A program made the translations under genes and the position numbers. The notes below the pieces were generated by a model. It made no database searches, was not told where the DNA came from, and worked only from the letters and a program-made list of their open reading frames with translations. A stretch of 64,000 bases of DNA from assembly GCF_002236115.1 (NCBI RefSeq), contig NZ_NIWT01000009.1, positions 1 to 64,000 of the forward strand, written 5' to 3'. The stretch's first letter is position 1. Every line of letters begins with the position of its first letter. This DNA is from Pseudomonas jessenii (GTDB lineage: Bacteria; Pseudomonadota; Gammaproteobacteria; Pseudomonadales; Pseudomonadaceae). Below, piece by piece: positions 54,401 through 62,857 of the stretch.

Positions 54401-55849
54401 CGCCGCTTCGATAATCCCGCGATACCAGGCCTCGGTGGCGCGCAACGCCGATTGCTGGGTTTCCAGTGCCTGCGCCTGCTGCTCCAGTTGCAGCGCCTGT
54501 TCCGCCATTTCATTGGCCTGGCGACGGGTTTCCGCCAACAGGGTCTTGACCGCCTGATTGCGCTCCAGAATCGCCATGGCTGCGGCCAAACGTGGGGTGG
54601 CCTCCTGCAACAGCAGCAGTTCACGCTCGCCCAAGGGCTCCAGCCCGGCCAGTTCGAGCACCCCCAGCAACCGCTCGCCACGGACAATGGGTTGCAGCAG
54701 CAGGCAACGGGCCGGGACCTCGCCAAGGGGCGAGCGCAAACGCCAATATTGCTCCGGCATCGCCTGAAACTGACGCGGCACGCGATCCACCGCGCACTGG
54801 CCCAACAGGCCGTCGCCGAACATGACTTGCGCCTCGGGTGGCCGCTCGGAATCGGTGGCATAACGCCCCATCAACAGCAGCGTGCCGGAATCCTCCTGCG
54901 CGCTGTACAGCACCCCCTGGCAGATTCCGTGCAGGCTGGCCATGCATTGCAGGAACACGTGCGCCAGTTCGGCCGGGGTTTCTGCCTGCTGCAGATCGAC
55001 CTGCAATTGGGCGGTATGCGCCTTGATCCAGCGCTGGCGCTCAAGTTGTTGGGATTCGGTCTGCAGTTTGGCGATGGCCCGCGCCAGATCGCCGGTTTCG
55101 TTGTTCAGGTCGGTGTGGGGAATCGGTTGATCGAGCTGCCCCGCGGCCAATTGGTCTACCGCCACCCGCACCCGGTTCAGTGGATTGCGGATCGACTGGC
55201 TGACGACCCAGGACAACAGCAACGCCAGCGACAAACCACCGAACAACAGTACGTAGGTCAGCCTGGTGCTGTGTTCGGCAAACTCGGCAATGTCCTTGGC
55301 CGTGTCGCGAATCGAGGCTTCCTTGATCTGGACGATCGCGTACAAAAGGCCGTCGGCCTGCCGGGCAAGTTGCTGGAATTCACTGCTATTGAGCAGCACC
55401 AACGCCTTGTTCTGCTGGCCCTGGTCGATCGATAGAAAGGCCTGGTCGCTATGACGCTGCAACTGTTGCAGCAGCAGGTCGAGCTCGGCGAGGCGCGCCA
55501 GATTGTCCGCGCGCCTTAAGGTCACTTTGGCGCGGGCCACGGCCTGCTGCAGGCCTTCGCGGATATCATGCAGTTGCTGCAGGGATTCGACGCGAATCTG
55601 CGCGCTGTCGGTGCCCACCGCACGCTGCAGTGCTTGCATCATATGGGGCAATTGCACACGGGCTTCCTGCAAGTGCTCCATGCCGACCAGTTCCTGCAGA
55701 TAGAGGTTCTGCATGTCCTGCTTCAGCGATTGCTGGGTGCGCAGGCTTTGCACGCCGAGCACCAGCACCAACAGCAGCAGCGCCGAGAAACCCAGGATCA
55801 GTTTGTGAAGCAGCGCGAGGCGCTCAAGCAGGGTACGCAATCCGGCCAT
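51440..55849 (-). CDS. Hybrid sensor histidine kinase with two receivers and an HPt domain
   Basis: This 1469-residue membrane kinase is read from ATG 55849 (AGGA upstream); the frame runs on to 56017 but overlaps the next gene. In order it has TM1 (about 15-36), a helical periplasmic region, TM2 (about 208-230), HAMP, GAF (about 310-450) and a Gln-rich coiled coil. Two PAS domains, a HisKA box with His744 (ATMSHEIRTPMNAII) and HATPase follow. Receiver 1 has Asp1035, receiver 2 has Asp1182, and the HPt domain has His1331 (AHTLRGTAGN). All phosphorelay residues are intact, as in BarA/GacS-like kinases. It probably shares an operon with the HD-GYP gene upstream. Confidence 0.92.
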   Translation of the reverse strand: MAGLRTLLERLALLHKLILGFSALLLLVLVLGVQSLRTQQSLKQDMQNLYLQELVGMEHLQEARVQLPHMMQALQRAVGTDSAQIRVESLQQLHDIREGLQQAVARAKVTLRRADNLARLAELDLLLQQLQRHSDQAFLSIDQGQQNKALVLLNSSEFQQLARQADGLLYAIVQIKEASIRDTAKDIAEFAEHSTRLTYVLLFGGLSLALLLSWVVSQSIRNPLNRVRVAVDQLAAGQLDQPIPHTDLNNETGDLARAIAKLQTESQQLERQRWIKAHTAQLQVDLQQAETPAELAHVFLQCMASLHGICQGVLYSAQEDSGTLLLMGRYATDSERPPEAQVMFGDGLLGQCAVDRVPRQFQAMPEQYWRLRSPLGEVPARCLLLQPIVRGERLLGVLELAGLEPLGERELLLLQEATPRLAAAMAILERNQAVKTLLAETRRQANEMAEQALQLEQQAQALETQQSALRATEAWYRGIIEAAPDGMLVVDAQGQILRTNRQLDQLFGYSAGELLGESIDRLVPLASRGRHEALRQGFMAHGATRQMGANLDDLQGVRKDASLFSAEISLSHLPSLEGDGVCVCASVRDVSERRHLQAALKTSEAQLRAVLDSSPVAMVIRDVDGRPTYCNPQFDSLFGTRLAELEGADPAQFWVDPQAHQRFLEAAAQGAVLNFETTLQRTGGERFDVLVSAVTMTLGERGMGANWYFDITDRKTAEAEVQRAREAAEEATRAKSNFLATMSHEIRTPMNAIIGMSYLALRTELDHRQRNYIEKVHRSAEYLLVIINDILDFSRIEAGKMHLEHIPFHLEAVLDGFASMIGLKAEDKGLELLFNTDAELPTALIGDPLRLGQVLINLGNNATKFTEQGEIVLGVEHRGAAGEQAQLHFWVRDTGIGMNAEQCSRLFQPFSQADSTTTRKYGGTGLGLAISRHLVELMGGRIWVESEPGLGSTFHFEVSLGVQRDSHLRRMVTADELLGNRVLVVDDNASAREILSSMARSFGVEVDVAQSGRAALAMLVDAEAKVLPYDLVLMDWRMPGMDGVETVRQMQAAKLAQTPSVIMVTAFGREEAREEASRYGIHLPVVLTKPVTPSTLLEALGTVLGKIPQADTRASSRLGQSASAMARLRGARLLLVEDNELNRELACELLESAGIELCLAVHGAEALDQLERDADFDGVLMDCQMPVMDGYTATRKIREQSRWANLPVIAMTADAMAGDRERALACGMNDHISKPLNVDDMFATLAKWIHPRADRGAMSADVSPVTTESAASLPASLPGIDLKAGLGTCMGKVELYLRLLRKFRSSHQVFCAEFLAARGQDDPSATVRLAHTLRGTAGNIGAVEVANAAAALEQACLNDGTSDGAEQDLADRLVEVERCLTTVLKGLSVLREPTSCADSSSVPPGSEWHAQLAHVRSLLAESDTQALTALLKLQGLASDPRMTEQLLRVVRQAECFDFDQALELLENLS

Positions 55850-55901
55850 GACTATCCTCGTGGACCTGATGAAAACACTGACAAGGGGGGCAATTGCGGG
55901 T

Positions 55902-57059
55902 TCACGGAGTCTGGCCGATACGCTCCAGGGCAGCCCGCTTGCCGGCCATATCCTGGTCGGTATCGGCGAAACGCTCGGCAATGGTCTGGAACTGTTCGAG
56001 GCAATCGAGGAAGGCATCGCAGATATCGGGGTCGAAGTGCGTGCCTCGCCCCTGACGAATAATCTCGACGGCCTGCGCGTGGGGCATCCCCGCTTTATAG
56101 ACCCGACGGCTGATCAATGCGTCATAGACGTCCGCCACTGCCATCAACCGGGCGCTGACGGGGATGTCGTCACCCGCCAGCCCTTGCGGATACCCACTTC
56201 CGTCCCATTTTTCCTGGTGACTGTAGGCAATCTCCTTGGCCAGGCTGAGGAACTCGGCGCGAATGCCGAGCTGATCCTCGGCATGCTGGATGGCGTCACG
56301 TCCCAGCGTTGTATGAGTCTTCATGATCTCGAATTCTTCCTCGGTATAGCGTCCCGGCTTGAGGAGAATATGGTCGGGGATGCCGATCTTGCCGATGTCG
56401 TGCAGCGGCGCCGACTTGAACAATAACTCGATGGTGTCCTCGGTGAGAAAGTGACTGAAGCGCGGATGAGCACGCAGATGCTCGGCCAGCACCTTGATGT
56501 AATGCTGGGTCCGCCGGATATGGTTGCCCGTTTCGTTATCGCGAGTCTCGGCCAGTGAAGCCATGGCCTGGATGGCCACATCCTGGATCGCAATCACCTC
56601 GCGGGTCCGGCGCGCCACTTCCTTCTCCAGATAGTCGTTGTGATCGCGCAGGAAGTCTGCCGCCGCCTTGAGCTTGAGCTGGGTATCCACCCGCGCCAGG
56701 ACCAGCGCCGGCCTGATCGGTTTGGTGATGTAGTCGACAGCCCCCAGTTCCAGGCCATGGATCTCGTCTTCGGTGTCGGCCATGGCCGTCAGAAAGATGA
56801 TGGGAATGTCACGGGTACGCGGGTCGCGCTTGAGCTGCTGCGCCACTTCATGGCCGGACAGCCCGGGCATCATCACGTCCAGCAGGATCAAGTCAGGGAG
56901 TGCGTCGCCTTGTAGTACGCGCAAAGCCTTTTCACCGCTATTGGCGGCCTTGACCCGGTAGCGATCCTTGAGCAGATCCGTCATCAGCATCAGGTTGTCG
57001 GGCGTGTCATCGACCACCAGCAGGGTCGGCGGACTGTAATGACTCTGTTCGGCACTCAT
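55902..57059 (-). CDS. Response regulator with HD-GYP phosphodiesterase domain
   Basis: The 385-residue protein has a receiver domain (Asp61 in LILLDVMMPGLSG), a short coiled linker and an HD-GYP domain with SAPLHDIGKIGIPDHILLKPG and HQEKWDGSGYPQGL, all key residues present. It should hydrolyse cyclic di-GMP under phosphorylation control, as RpfG does. The start is ATG 57059, preceded by GGGAG; the frame upstream to 57125 lacks support. It lies 52 bases before the hybrid kinase gene, its probable partner, so the pair links an external signal to c-di-GMP levels. Confidence 0.92.
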   Translation of the reverse strand: MSAEQSHYSPPTLLVVDDTPDNLMLMTDLLKDRYRVKAANSGEKALRVLQGDALPDLILLDVMMPGLSGHEVAQQLKRDPRTRDIPIIFLTAMADTEDEIHGLELGAVDYITKPIRPALVLARVDTQLKLKAAADFLRDHNDYLEKEVARRTREVIAIQDVAIQAMASLAETRDNETGNHIRRTQHYIKVLAEHLRAHPRFSHFLTEDTIELLFKSAPLHDIGKIGIPDHILLKPGRYTEEEFEIMKTHTTLGRDAIQHAEDQLGIRAEFLSLAKEIAYSHQEKWDGSGYPQGLAGDDIPVSARLMAVADVYDALISRRVYKAGMPHAQAVEIIRQGRGTHFDPDICDAFLDCLEQFQTIAERFADTDQDMAGKRAALERIGQTP

Positions 57060-57340
57060 GGCGGGTGGCTCCCATGCCAGACTTTGACATCCCGAGGCAA
57101 CACTTCCACTGCCGCCCCGGCGCAAGAAAGCTTAGCTGCTGTTCTCCAGGGCTGCCCGGCGCCGAGCCCGAACCAGAAGTGTCAGCCGCCGCCCTCATAG
57201 CGTGGGTCAATAGTCTGTTTGAGGTATTACCCAACGCTGACCTTGATTGACTATGACGCCAGGGATTTTCGGTCATCCGGATGGACCAGGCAGCACGACC
57301 GCCGCTCCATCCATCAACCGCAACGAGGAGCTTGATAGCT

Positions 57341-58042
57341 ATGGAAAAAGTCATCTATCTGCTGTGGCGTGATTCCCAAGTCAGTCCTGATACCTTCGCC
57401 CATCGCTTGCGCAGTGAGGTCGCCGGGCAATTGCAGGCACTCGGCACACGTGGTGTGCAATTGAACCTGGCCGATGCCGATGTACAACCCGCCGCCGGCC
57501 TGCGCCAGGAAAACAACCGACCATTGCCCGATGGCAGCCTGTCGCTGTGGCTGGACAGTGCCAACGGGCCGGCTCGCCGCCCTTTCGATAACCTGATCAG
57601 CGCGGCAACGGCGCGCCTGGCCGCCTACCTGGTCTGTGAGTCGGTCGCCATCGCCAATACCCGCTTCCCTGCAACACCCGGTGAGCGTACCCACGGGTTT
57701 GCCCAACTGGCCCTGCTGACCCGCCCTCCACGCCTGACTCCCGAGGCCTGGCTGGACATCTGGCGCAACCATCACACGACGGTGGCCGTGGACACCCAAG
57801 CCAACTTCCAGTACGTGCAAAACCTGGTGGTGTCGGCACTGACCCACGGCGCCCCACGGATCGATGCCATCGTCGAGGAATGTTTTCCACCAGCGGCCAT
57901 GACCGATCCCATGGCCTTTTTCGATGCGGCGGGCGACGAAGCGAAATTCCAGCGCAACCTGGCGGCGATGATGGACAGTTGCAGCCGCTTCATCGATTTC
58001 GACAAGATCGACGTGCTGCCCACCAGCCAGTACTGCCTGTAG
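57341..58042 (+). CDS. EthD-domain-like protein
   Basis: The 233-residue protein (ATG 57341 behind GAGGAG) contains a ferredoxin-like stretch PEAWLDIWRNHHTTVAVDTQANFQYVQNLVVSALT, which resembles the EthD/dimeric alpha-beta barrel family. There is an internal duplicate-like N-terminal half (KVIYLLWRDSQVSPDTFAHRLRSEV). No catalytic role is established for the family. It is convergent to the hydroxyacyl-CoA dehydrogenase gene and may serve the same pathway; the association is by position only. Confidence 0.72.
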   Translation: MEKVIYLLWRDSQVSPDTFAHRLRSEVAGQLQALGTRGVQLNLADADVQPAAGLRQENNRPLPDGSLSLWLDSANGPARRPFDNLISAATARLAAYLVCESVAIANTRFPATPGERTHGFAQLALLTRPPRLTPEAWLDIWRNHHTTVAVDTQANFQYVQNLVVSALTHGAPRIDAIVEECFPPAAMTDPMAFFDAAGDEAKFQRNLAAMMDSCSRFIDFDKIDVLPTSQYCL

Positions 58043-58061
58043 GACCGGAAAATCGTCAAGC

Positions 58062-58092
58062 GTGTCAGGGCCCGGCAACCGGGCCCTGACGC
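58062..58092. terminator. GC-rich hairpin between convergent EthD-like and dehydrogenase genes
   Basis: GTCAGGGCCCGG-CAA-CCGGGCCCTGAC is a perfect 12-bp stem between convergent stop codons. It lacks a T run but is very stable. Confidence 0.6.
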
Positions 58093-59091
58093 TCAGGCCT
58101 GCTTCAAGGCGCCATCGAACGCAGGCGTCAGCCCCGACAACTCCAGCTTGCGGACAAAGTCGCCCAGACGCTGCTGCTTGTAGGCTTCCACGTCCATGTC
58201 ACGGTAGTCATAGAAACCCTGGCCATCGCGCAAGCCATTGCGGCCGTTTTGCATGTTGTCGGCGATCACTTGTGGTGACTCGAAACGCGGTGACAGCGCT
58301 CCACTCAGGTAACGCGAGGCGTAGTACAAAATGTCGCCGCCGCCCCAGTCGATGAACTCAAGCAGGCCCAGCACCGAGAAGCGCAAACCAAAGCCGACGC
58401 GTACCGCCGTGTCGATATCTTCTGCGCTGGCCACGCCCTCTTCCACCATCCGTGCCGCTTCGTTCATCACCAATGCCTGAATGCGCGGCACGATGTAGCC
58501 AGCCACCGGGTTGCACACCACGGGCACCTTGCCGATGCGCTTGAGCAGTTGCAGCAGCCGTTCGACCGCCTGCGGGCAGGTCGCTTCGCTGCGGCTGACT
58601 TCCACCAGCGGCATCAGGTACGCGGGATTGAGCCAGTGCGCGTTCACGAAGCGCGTAGGCGTGCTGACCATTTCGCTCAGTTCGGTGACCAGGAAGGTCG
58701 AGGTGGTCGACGCGATGATGGTCGACACCGGCACATGCTCGCTGACCCAGGCGAAGGTCTCCTGCTTGACCGCGATGACTTCCGGCACCGCCTCGAACAC
58801 CAGGTCGCACCTGCGCAATGCCTCTACGGCCTGGGATCTGGATTGCAGCGTCAACCGGGCTATCGCGATGTCGGCCTGTTCCAGCCGGAGCATGCCGAGG
58901 CGTACCAGCATCTGCAATTCGCTGCGGATGTTGTTGCGCACACGTTCGAAGTAGCCGTGCCGCTCATCCTCGGCGCGATCCTTGATATCGATCAGGGTGA
59001 CCGGCAGGCCCGCATGGATGAACGCCAGGGCAATGCCCTCACCCATCCGGCCGGCGCCGACCACGCTGACTTGGGGCAGCGCGGCGTTCAT
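58093..59091 (-). CDS. 3-hydroxyacyl-CoA dehydrogenase family enzyme
   Basis: The 332-residue NAD enzyme has the Rossmann motif VSVVGAGRMGEGIALAF, DLVFEAVPEVIAVKQE, the catalytic Ser/His region STTSTFLVTELS with NAHWLNPAYLMPLVEV, and the C-terminal domain AGYIVPRIQALVMNEAARM. The family covers 3-hydroxybutyryl-CoA dehydrogenase, carnitine dehydrogenase and lambda-crystallin; HWLNP instead of HFFNP hints at a non-standard substrate. Its ATG overlaps the stop of the opine dehydrogenase gene (TGATG), so the two NAD enzymes are made together. Confidence 0.87.
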   Translation of the reverse strand: MNAALPQVSVVGAGRMGEGIALAFIHAGLPVTLIDIKDRAEDERHGYFERVRNNIRSELQMLVRLGMLRLEQADIAIARLTLQSRSQAVEALRRCDLVFEAVPEVIAVKQETFAWVSEHVPVSTIIASTTSTFLVTELSEMVSTPTRFVNAHWLNPAYLMPLVEVSRSEATCPQAVERLLQLLKRIGKVPVVCNPVAGYIVPRIQALVMNEAARMVEEGVASAEDIDTAVRVGFGLRFSVLGLLEFIDWGGGDILYYASRYLSGALSPRFESPQVIADNMQNGRNGLRDGQGFYDYRDMDVEAYKQQRLGDFVRKLELSGLTPAFDGALKQA

Positions 59092-60197
59092 CAGTTGTAG
59101 CCCCTGGTCAGCAGTTCGGTCATCTGCACCCGACTCAGCGTGGCCAGACCGAGGTTTTCCAGGGTGCGGCCTTCGGCGTAGAGATCCCGTGCAGCGACGA
59201 CCGAGGCAATGCTCAGCAGGCCCTGCGCGACCGGCGTCGGCACACCGGCCCAGCGGCCGACGGACACCAGGAAGGACAGGCCCAGGCGGGTGTCTTCGAG
59301 CATGTAGCGATGCTTCTGCAGGTCGATGTCCTCGCGCCAGTCACCGCTGTCGGTCAACTTGCCATGGGCACCGCGACCGTACATCCACTCATCACCTTCA
59401 GTGGTGTTGTAGTGGTCGGCGAGGGGAAAGTGCGGCGCGCCGTAGGTCAGTGCTTCGCGCACGGCCATGCGCTCGGCATCAAGCTGGTTGGTCACGCGAC
59501 GAATCGACGGTTGGGTGCCTTCGTTGTGAATGTCCCAGGCCTCGAAATGCTCCAGCGGCCCGGCGTTCATCATGATCAGCGGCGGGTGGATGATAGGGCC
59601 TGCGTTCATCAACGCACCGCTCAGGGCGTCTTCAATCGGTTCGACGCTCGGGTAGGCTTCACGCAGCACCGCAAAAGCATGCTCGGACAGGTTGCTGGGG
59701 AATACACCGGTCGGCAGGCGGGTGGCATAGCCGCTGATCACCAGGTCGCTGGCGCCATGCTTGCGTACCAGGTACGGCAGCGTACCGGTTTCAGCGAAGG
59801 CGACCTTGCTCCGGTTGCCCGCATCGGCCATGGCCTTGGCAAACACGAAACTGCCAAAGGTGCCCGGCGGCAGGAACACCACCTGACCGTCGTGCAGGTG
59901 CGGCGCAACATGTCTGGCCAGGTCTTCGTGGGAGGTCGACGGCAGCGGGATGATCACCAGTTGCGCGTCGCCCAGGGCTTCGGCCAGGTCGTCGGTGAAC
60001 GACAACTTGTCGCCCTTCTGGCCGACTGACAACTGGCGAGTGCCCCGGTAGTCCTTGATGGTCAGCCTGCCGATGGCCAGCAGCTCTTTGAGCGCTGTGG
60101 AATCTCGACGCCACAGGCGGGTCTGGTGCCCCTTTTCAGCCATTTCGACAGCAGCGGCGTAACAGCCGTGACCACCACCCAGCACGGTAATATTCAT
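59091..60197 (-). CDS. NAD/NADP octopine/nopaline dehydrogenase family enzyme
   Basis: The 368-residue protein starts at ATG 60197 behind AAGGAG. It has the N-terminal GGGHGCYAAAVEMAEKGH nucleotide fold with an Arg-rich second strand (RLWRRD), which may favour NADPH. The C-terminal opine-dehydrogenase domain reads SGALMNAGPIIHPPLIMMNAG and holds the probable catalytic His. Family members reductively join an amino acid and a 2-oxo acid, or run in reverse. No synthase for a metallophore (nicotianamine-like) is adjacent, so a catabolic role with the coupled dehydrogenase seems more likely. Confidence 0.85.
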   Translation of the reverse strand: MNITVLGGGHGCYAAAVEMAEKGHQTRLWRRDSTALKELLAIGRLTIKDYRGTRQLSVGQKGDKLSFTDDLAEALGDAQLVIIPLPSTSHEDLARHVAPHLHDGQVVFLPPGTFGSFVFAKAMADAGNRSKVAFAETGTLPYLVRKHGASDLVISGYATRLPTGVFPSNLSEHAFAVLREAYPSVEPIEDALSGALMNAGPIIHPPLIMMNAGPLEHFEAWDIHNEGTQPSIRRVTNQLDAERMAVREALTYGAPHFPLADHYNTTEGDEWMYGRGAHGKLTDSGDWREDIDLQKHRYMLEDTRLGLSFLVSVGRWAGVPTPVAQGLLSIASVVAARDLYAEGRTLENLGLATLSRVQMTELLTRGYN

Positions 60198-60293
60198 GCA
60201 GATACTCCTTTTTGTCAGAGACTCGATCCTATCGAGCCGCACCGCCACAGACTCCTCCGATTGCGCAGCCGAATGACCGATTGCGCAGGTGTC

Positions 60294-61268
60294 TCAATGC
60301 TTCCGCCGCCGCAGGGTGTCCGACGGCAGGCAACCATAGCGTTGCCGATAAGCGCTGGAGAAATGCCCGAAGCTGTTGATGCCATGACGCAACAGGATAT
60401 CGGTGACGGTTTCGCCGGCCCTGCCCTGCTTGAGCGACTCGTGGATGACCGCCAGGCGCCGGTCGCGGATGTACTCGACCGGCGCCTGCCGGAGGAACTG
60501 GTTGAAGCCGTTCTGCAAGGTGCGCACCGAGACACCACACAGTTCGCTCAGGGTCGTCAGGCTGATCGGTTCGTCGAGGTGTTCCTCGATGTAGTCACGG
60601 GCCTTTTTCACGTGGTGCGGCAGCGGCGCGCGCGAATCGATCAACAGATCCGCGGAGTAGTTATGCGGCAGCTGCGTGAGCAGCAACTGCATCAGGTATT
60701 CGGACAGGCCGCTGGCGAGGCGCGAACCGTCAACGCCGCTGCCGTAGAGCCGGCAGATGTAGTCCAGGGTGTGATAGAGGCTGACGACGCCGGCGCCCAG
60801 GTGGTCGACGCTGACATCAAAGATCACCGACTGGCGCAGGCTGCGGCCGAGCAGGCGTTGCAGCTGCGTCTCCAGGGCATCACGGTCGACACGCAGGATC
60901 AGGTTGCGGCACTCGCCATCGGTGACGATGCGGCTTTGCGCGAACGGCGAGGAAACGCTCAGGTAGCCCGACTGCATCGCCGCGCTGCGCCGCCCGTGGG
61001 CCACCTCGCAATGCCCCTGCAAGGTGATGCGAAACAGATACTGATCGACAATGTCGCCGATGGTGATCTCCACCGGCGCGCCATAACGCAGGTCGAGCAG
61101 CGCCGAATCGCCGAAGAACACGCCGTTGAGCCGGGTGTAGATCGGCTCGTCACGCAGCACATTGAAACTGTGGGGGCACAGGTATTGGCTGACCTTGTCC
61201 TTGATCTCGCGGTAATCGGCCGAACTGAGCAGGCTGTGCCGTTCCAGCAGGTGTACGTCATTCAACAT
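60294..61268 (-). CDS. AraC-family transcriptional regulator
   Basis: The 324-residue protein has an N-terminal cupin-like effector region (AraC_binding_2 style, DIVDQYLFRITLQGHCEVAH) and the C-terminal helix-turn-helix pair (ISLTTLSELCGVSVRTLQNGF, then FGHFSSAYRQRYGCLPS). The ATG at 61268 follows AGGAGAA. It lies between the opine/hydroxyacyl dehydrogenase pair and the transporter gene, all on the minus strand, and is the likely local activator. Confidence 0.88.
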   Translation of the reverse strand: MLNDVHLLERHSLLSSADYREIKDKVSQYLCPHSFNVLRDEPIYTRLNGVFFGDSALLDLRYGAPVEITIGDIVDQYLFRITLQGHCEVAHGRRSAAMQSGYLSVSSPFAQSRIVTDGECRNLILRVDRDALETQLQRLLGRSLRQSVIFDVSVDHLGAGVVSLYHTLDYICRLYGSGVDGSRLASGLSEYLMQLLLTQLPHNYSADLLIDSRAPLPHHVKKARDYIEEHLDEPISLTTLSELCGVSVRTLQNGFNQFLRQAPVEYIRDRRLAVIHESLKQGRAGETVTDILLRHGINSFGHFSSAYRQRYGCLPSDTLRRRKH

Positions 61269-61295
61269 CAAGGGTTCTCCTGACGTGGAGCGTCT

Positions 61296-61327
61296 CGGCC
61301 CCGCTCCCTTTGACAGGAGCGAGGCCG
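61296..61327 (-). terminator. Hairpin between MFS and AraC genes
   Basis: On the minus strand CGGCC-TCGCTCC pairs with GGGAGCG-GGGCCG around a short loop, just past the transporter stop. No strong T run follows, so it may attenuate rather than end the transcript. Confidence 0.4.
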
Positions 61328-61353
61328 GGGCGCCGATCGTGGACTATGACCAA

Positions 61354-62709
61354 TCAAGCCCGGGTCGGATACTCCCGGGCATAACTTTCGCGAAAACGAC
61401 GGCAACCACGCCAGAGCAGCAGCACGGTCAACGCCGATGCACCGGCGATCACCAGCGACATCGACGACCCTACCGCCGCGGGCGATCCGAAATAGAGGTC
61501 GGTCAACAGCGCCACCAGCGTGGTGCCCAGGCCCAACCCCAGCAGATTGCTGATCAGCAGGAACACGGCCGAGACCTGTGCGCGCACCTGGTTCGGTGCG
61601 AGGATCTGCATTGCCGCCGTGGACGCCGGCATCGGGAACGAGGCGAAGAACATCGCTGGCACCAACAGGGTCACCGACAGCCACAGTTGATCGACTTGAG
61701 AGAACAGCACGGCCGGCACCGCCATGCCGAGGGCGCCGATGACGCCAGTGCGCATGGCAGCGTCCTGATGACCTTTCTTGGCCAGATAATCGGTGAGCCA
61801 TCCACCGAACAGCACCCCGCCGGTGTTGGCCACCAACAGCACGGTGCCAAGCATGTAGCCCGCCTCCATCGGCGACAGGCCGAACTTGCGGATGTACAGC
61901 GCCGGGCTCCAGCTCATCAAGCAGAACAGGGCCATGGCGTAAAATGAAAAGCCCAGGTAATGACAGGTGAAGGTGGCGCGGTGGCGGCCGAGGAAGCGCA
62001 AGCCATCACCCATCCCGACCTTCCTGGCCCGACCCTGCGCATCCACCTGCAGGCCTTTGCGCGCCGGATCGCGCACGGTAAGCCAGATCAACAGGCCGAC
62101 CACGATGCCGGGCAGGCCGACAATGAAGAACGCCAGCTGCCAGGCCTTCATCGCACCGAGAAAGGCGACCTCGATGGTGTTCATGTCCTTGAGCATCGCG
62201 ATCACATAGCCGCCCACCAGGAAGGCCAGACCACCACCGACGAACGAGCCGATCGAGTAGATGCCCACCGCGCGGCCGAGTTTCTCCTTGGGGAACATGT
62301 CGCTGAACATCGAGTAGGCCGAGGGCGACAGGGCTGCCTCGCCGACACCGACGCCAATGCGGGCGAGGAACATGTGCAGGAAGTTCTTGCTCAGACCGCA
62401 GGCCGCCGTCGCCAGGCTCCAGAACACCACGCCGACGGCGATGATCTTCGGTCGCGAGAAGCGGTCGGCCAGATAGGCGATGGGCATGCCCATGAACGCG
62501 TAGAACAACGAAAAGGCCAGCCCGTGCAGCAAGCTGAACTGGGTGTCGCTGATCTGCAGGTCGGCTTTGATCGGCTCGATCATCAGCGCCAGGATCTGTC
62601 GATCCACAAATGAAAAGATGTAGGCGATCATGCACAGGCCGACCACATACCACTCGTAAATGTAGGTTTTCTTCTTCTGCAGGACCGCGTTATCGACCTG
62701 GATATTCAC
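61354..62709 (-). CDS. MFS transporter (ACS/spinster-like)
   Basis: The start is GTG 62709, with AGAGGAG 8 bases upstream, giving 451 residues; the frame continues upstream to 62892 without support. Twelve membrane segments are readable. The MFS signature GMPIAYLADRFSRPK lies between segments 2 and 3, and GVGVGEAALSPSAYSMFSDMFPKEKLGRAVGIYS is typical of the anion/spinster-like subgroup. It probably imports the organic acid or amino-acid-derived compound used by the neighbouring dehydrogenases. Confidence 0.88.
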   Translation of the reverse strand: MNIQVDNAVLQKKKTYIYEWYVVGLCMIAYIFSFVDRQILALMIEPIKADLQISDTQFSLLHGLAFSLFYAFMGMPIAYLADRFSRPKIIAVGVVFWSLATAACGLSKNFLHMFLARIGVGVGEAALSPSAYSMFSDMFPKEKLGRAVGIYSIGSFVGGGLAFLVGGYVIAMLKDMNTIEVAFLGAMKAWQLAFFIVGLPGIVVGLLIWLTVRDPARKGLQVDAQGRARKVGMGDGLRFLGRHRATFTCHYLGFSFYAMALFCLMSWSPALYIRKFGLSPMEAGYMLGTVLLVANTGGVLFGGWLTDYLAKKGHQDAAMRTGVIGALGMAVPAVLFSQVDQLWLSVTLLVPAMFFASFPMPASTAAMQILAPNQVRAQVSAVFLLISNLLGLGLGTTLVALLTDLYFGSPAAVGSSMSLVIAGASALTVLLLWRGCRRFRESYAREYPTRA

Positions 62710-62857
62710 TAGTGTTTGCTCCTCTTGGAATCCGCTCATGCGCGCAGCGATGCGCAGAACAACGACTGGAAAGTTGCGGGGCAGATGCAAAGGACAAAGG
62801 GTTCGAACATGGTCAGGCCTCTTATTGTTATGGGGGCAAATCCCGGGTGGACCGGGC

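Noticed and set aside
52949..55435. 828-codon plus-strand open frame opposite the hybrid kinase
   Set aside because: Antisense shadow of a gene with intact kinase motifs; the peptide is Gln/His/Leu-rich and matches nothing known.
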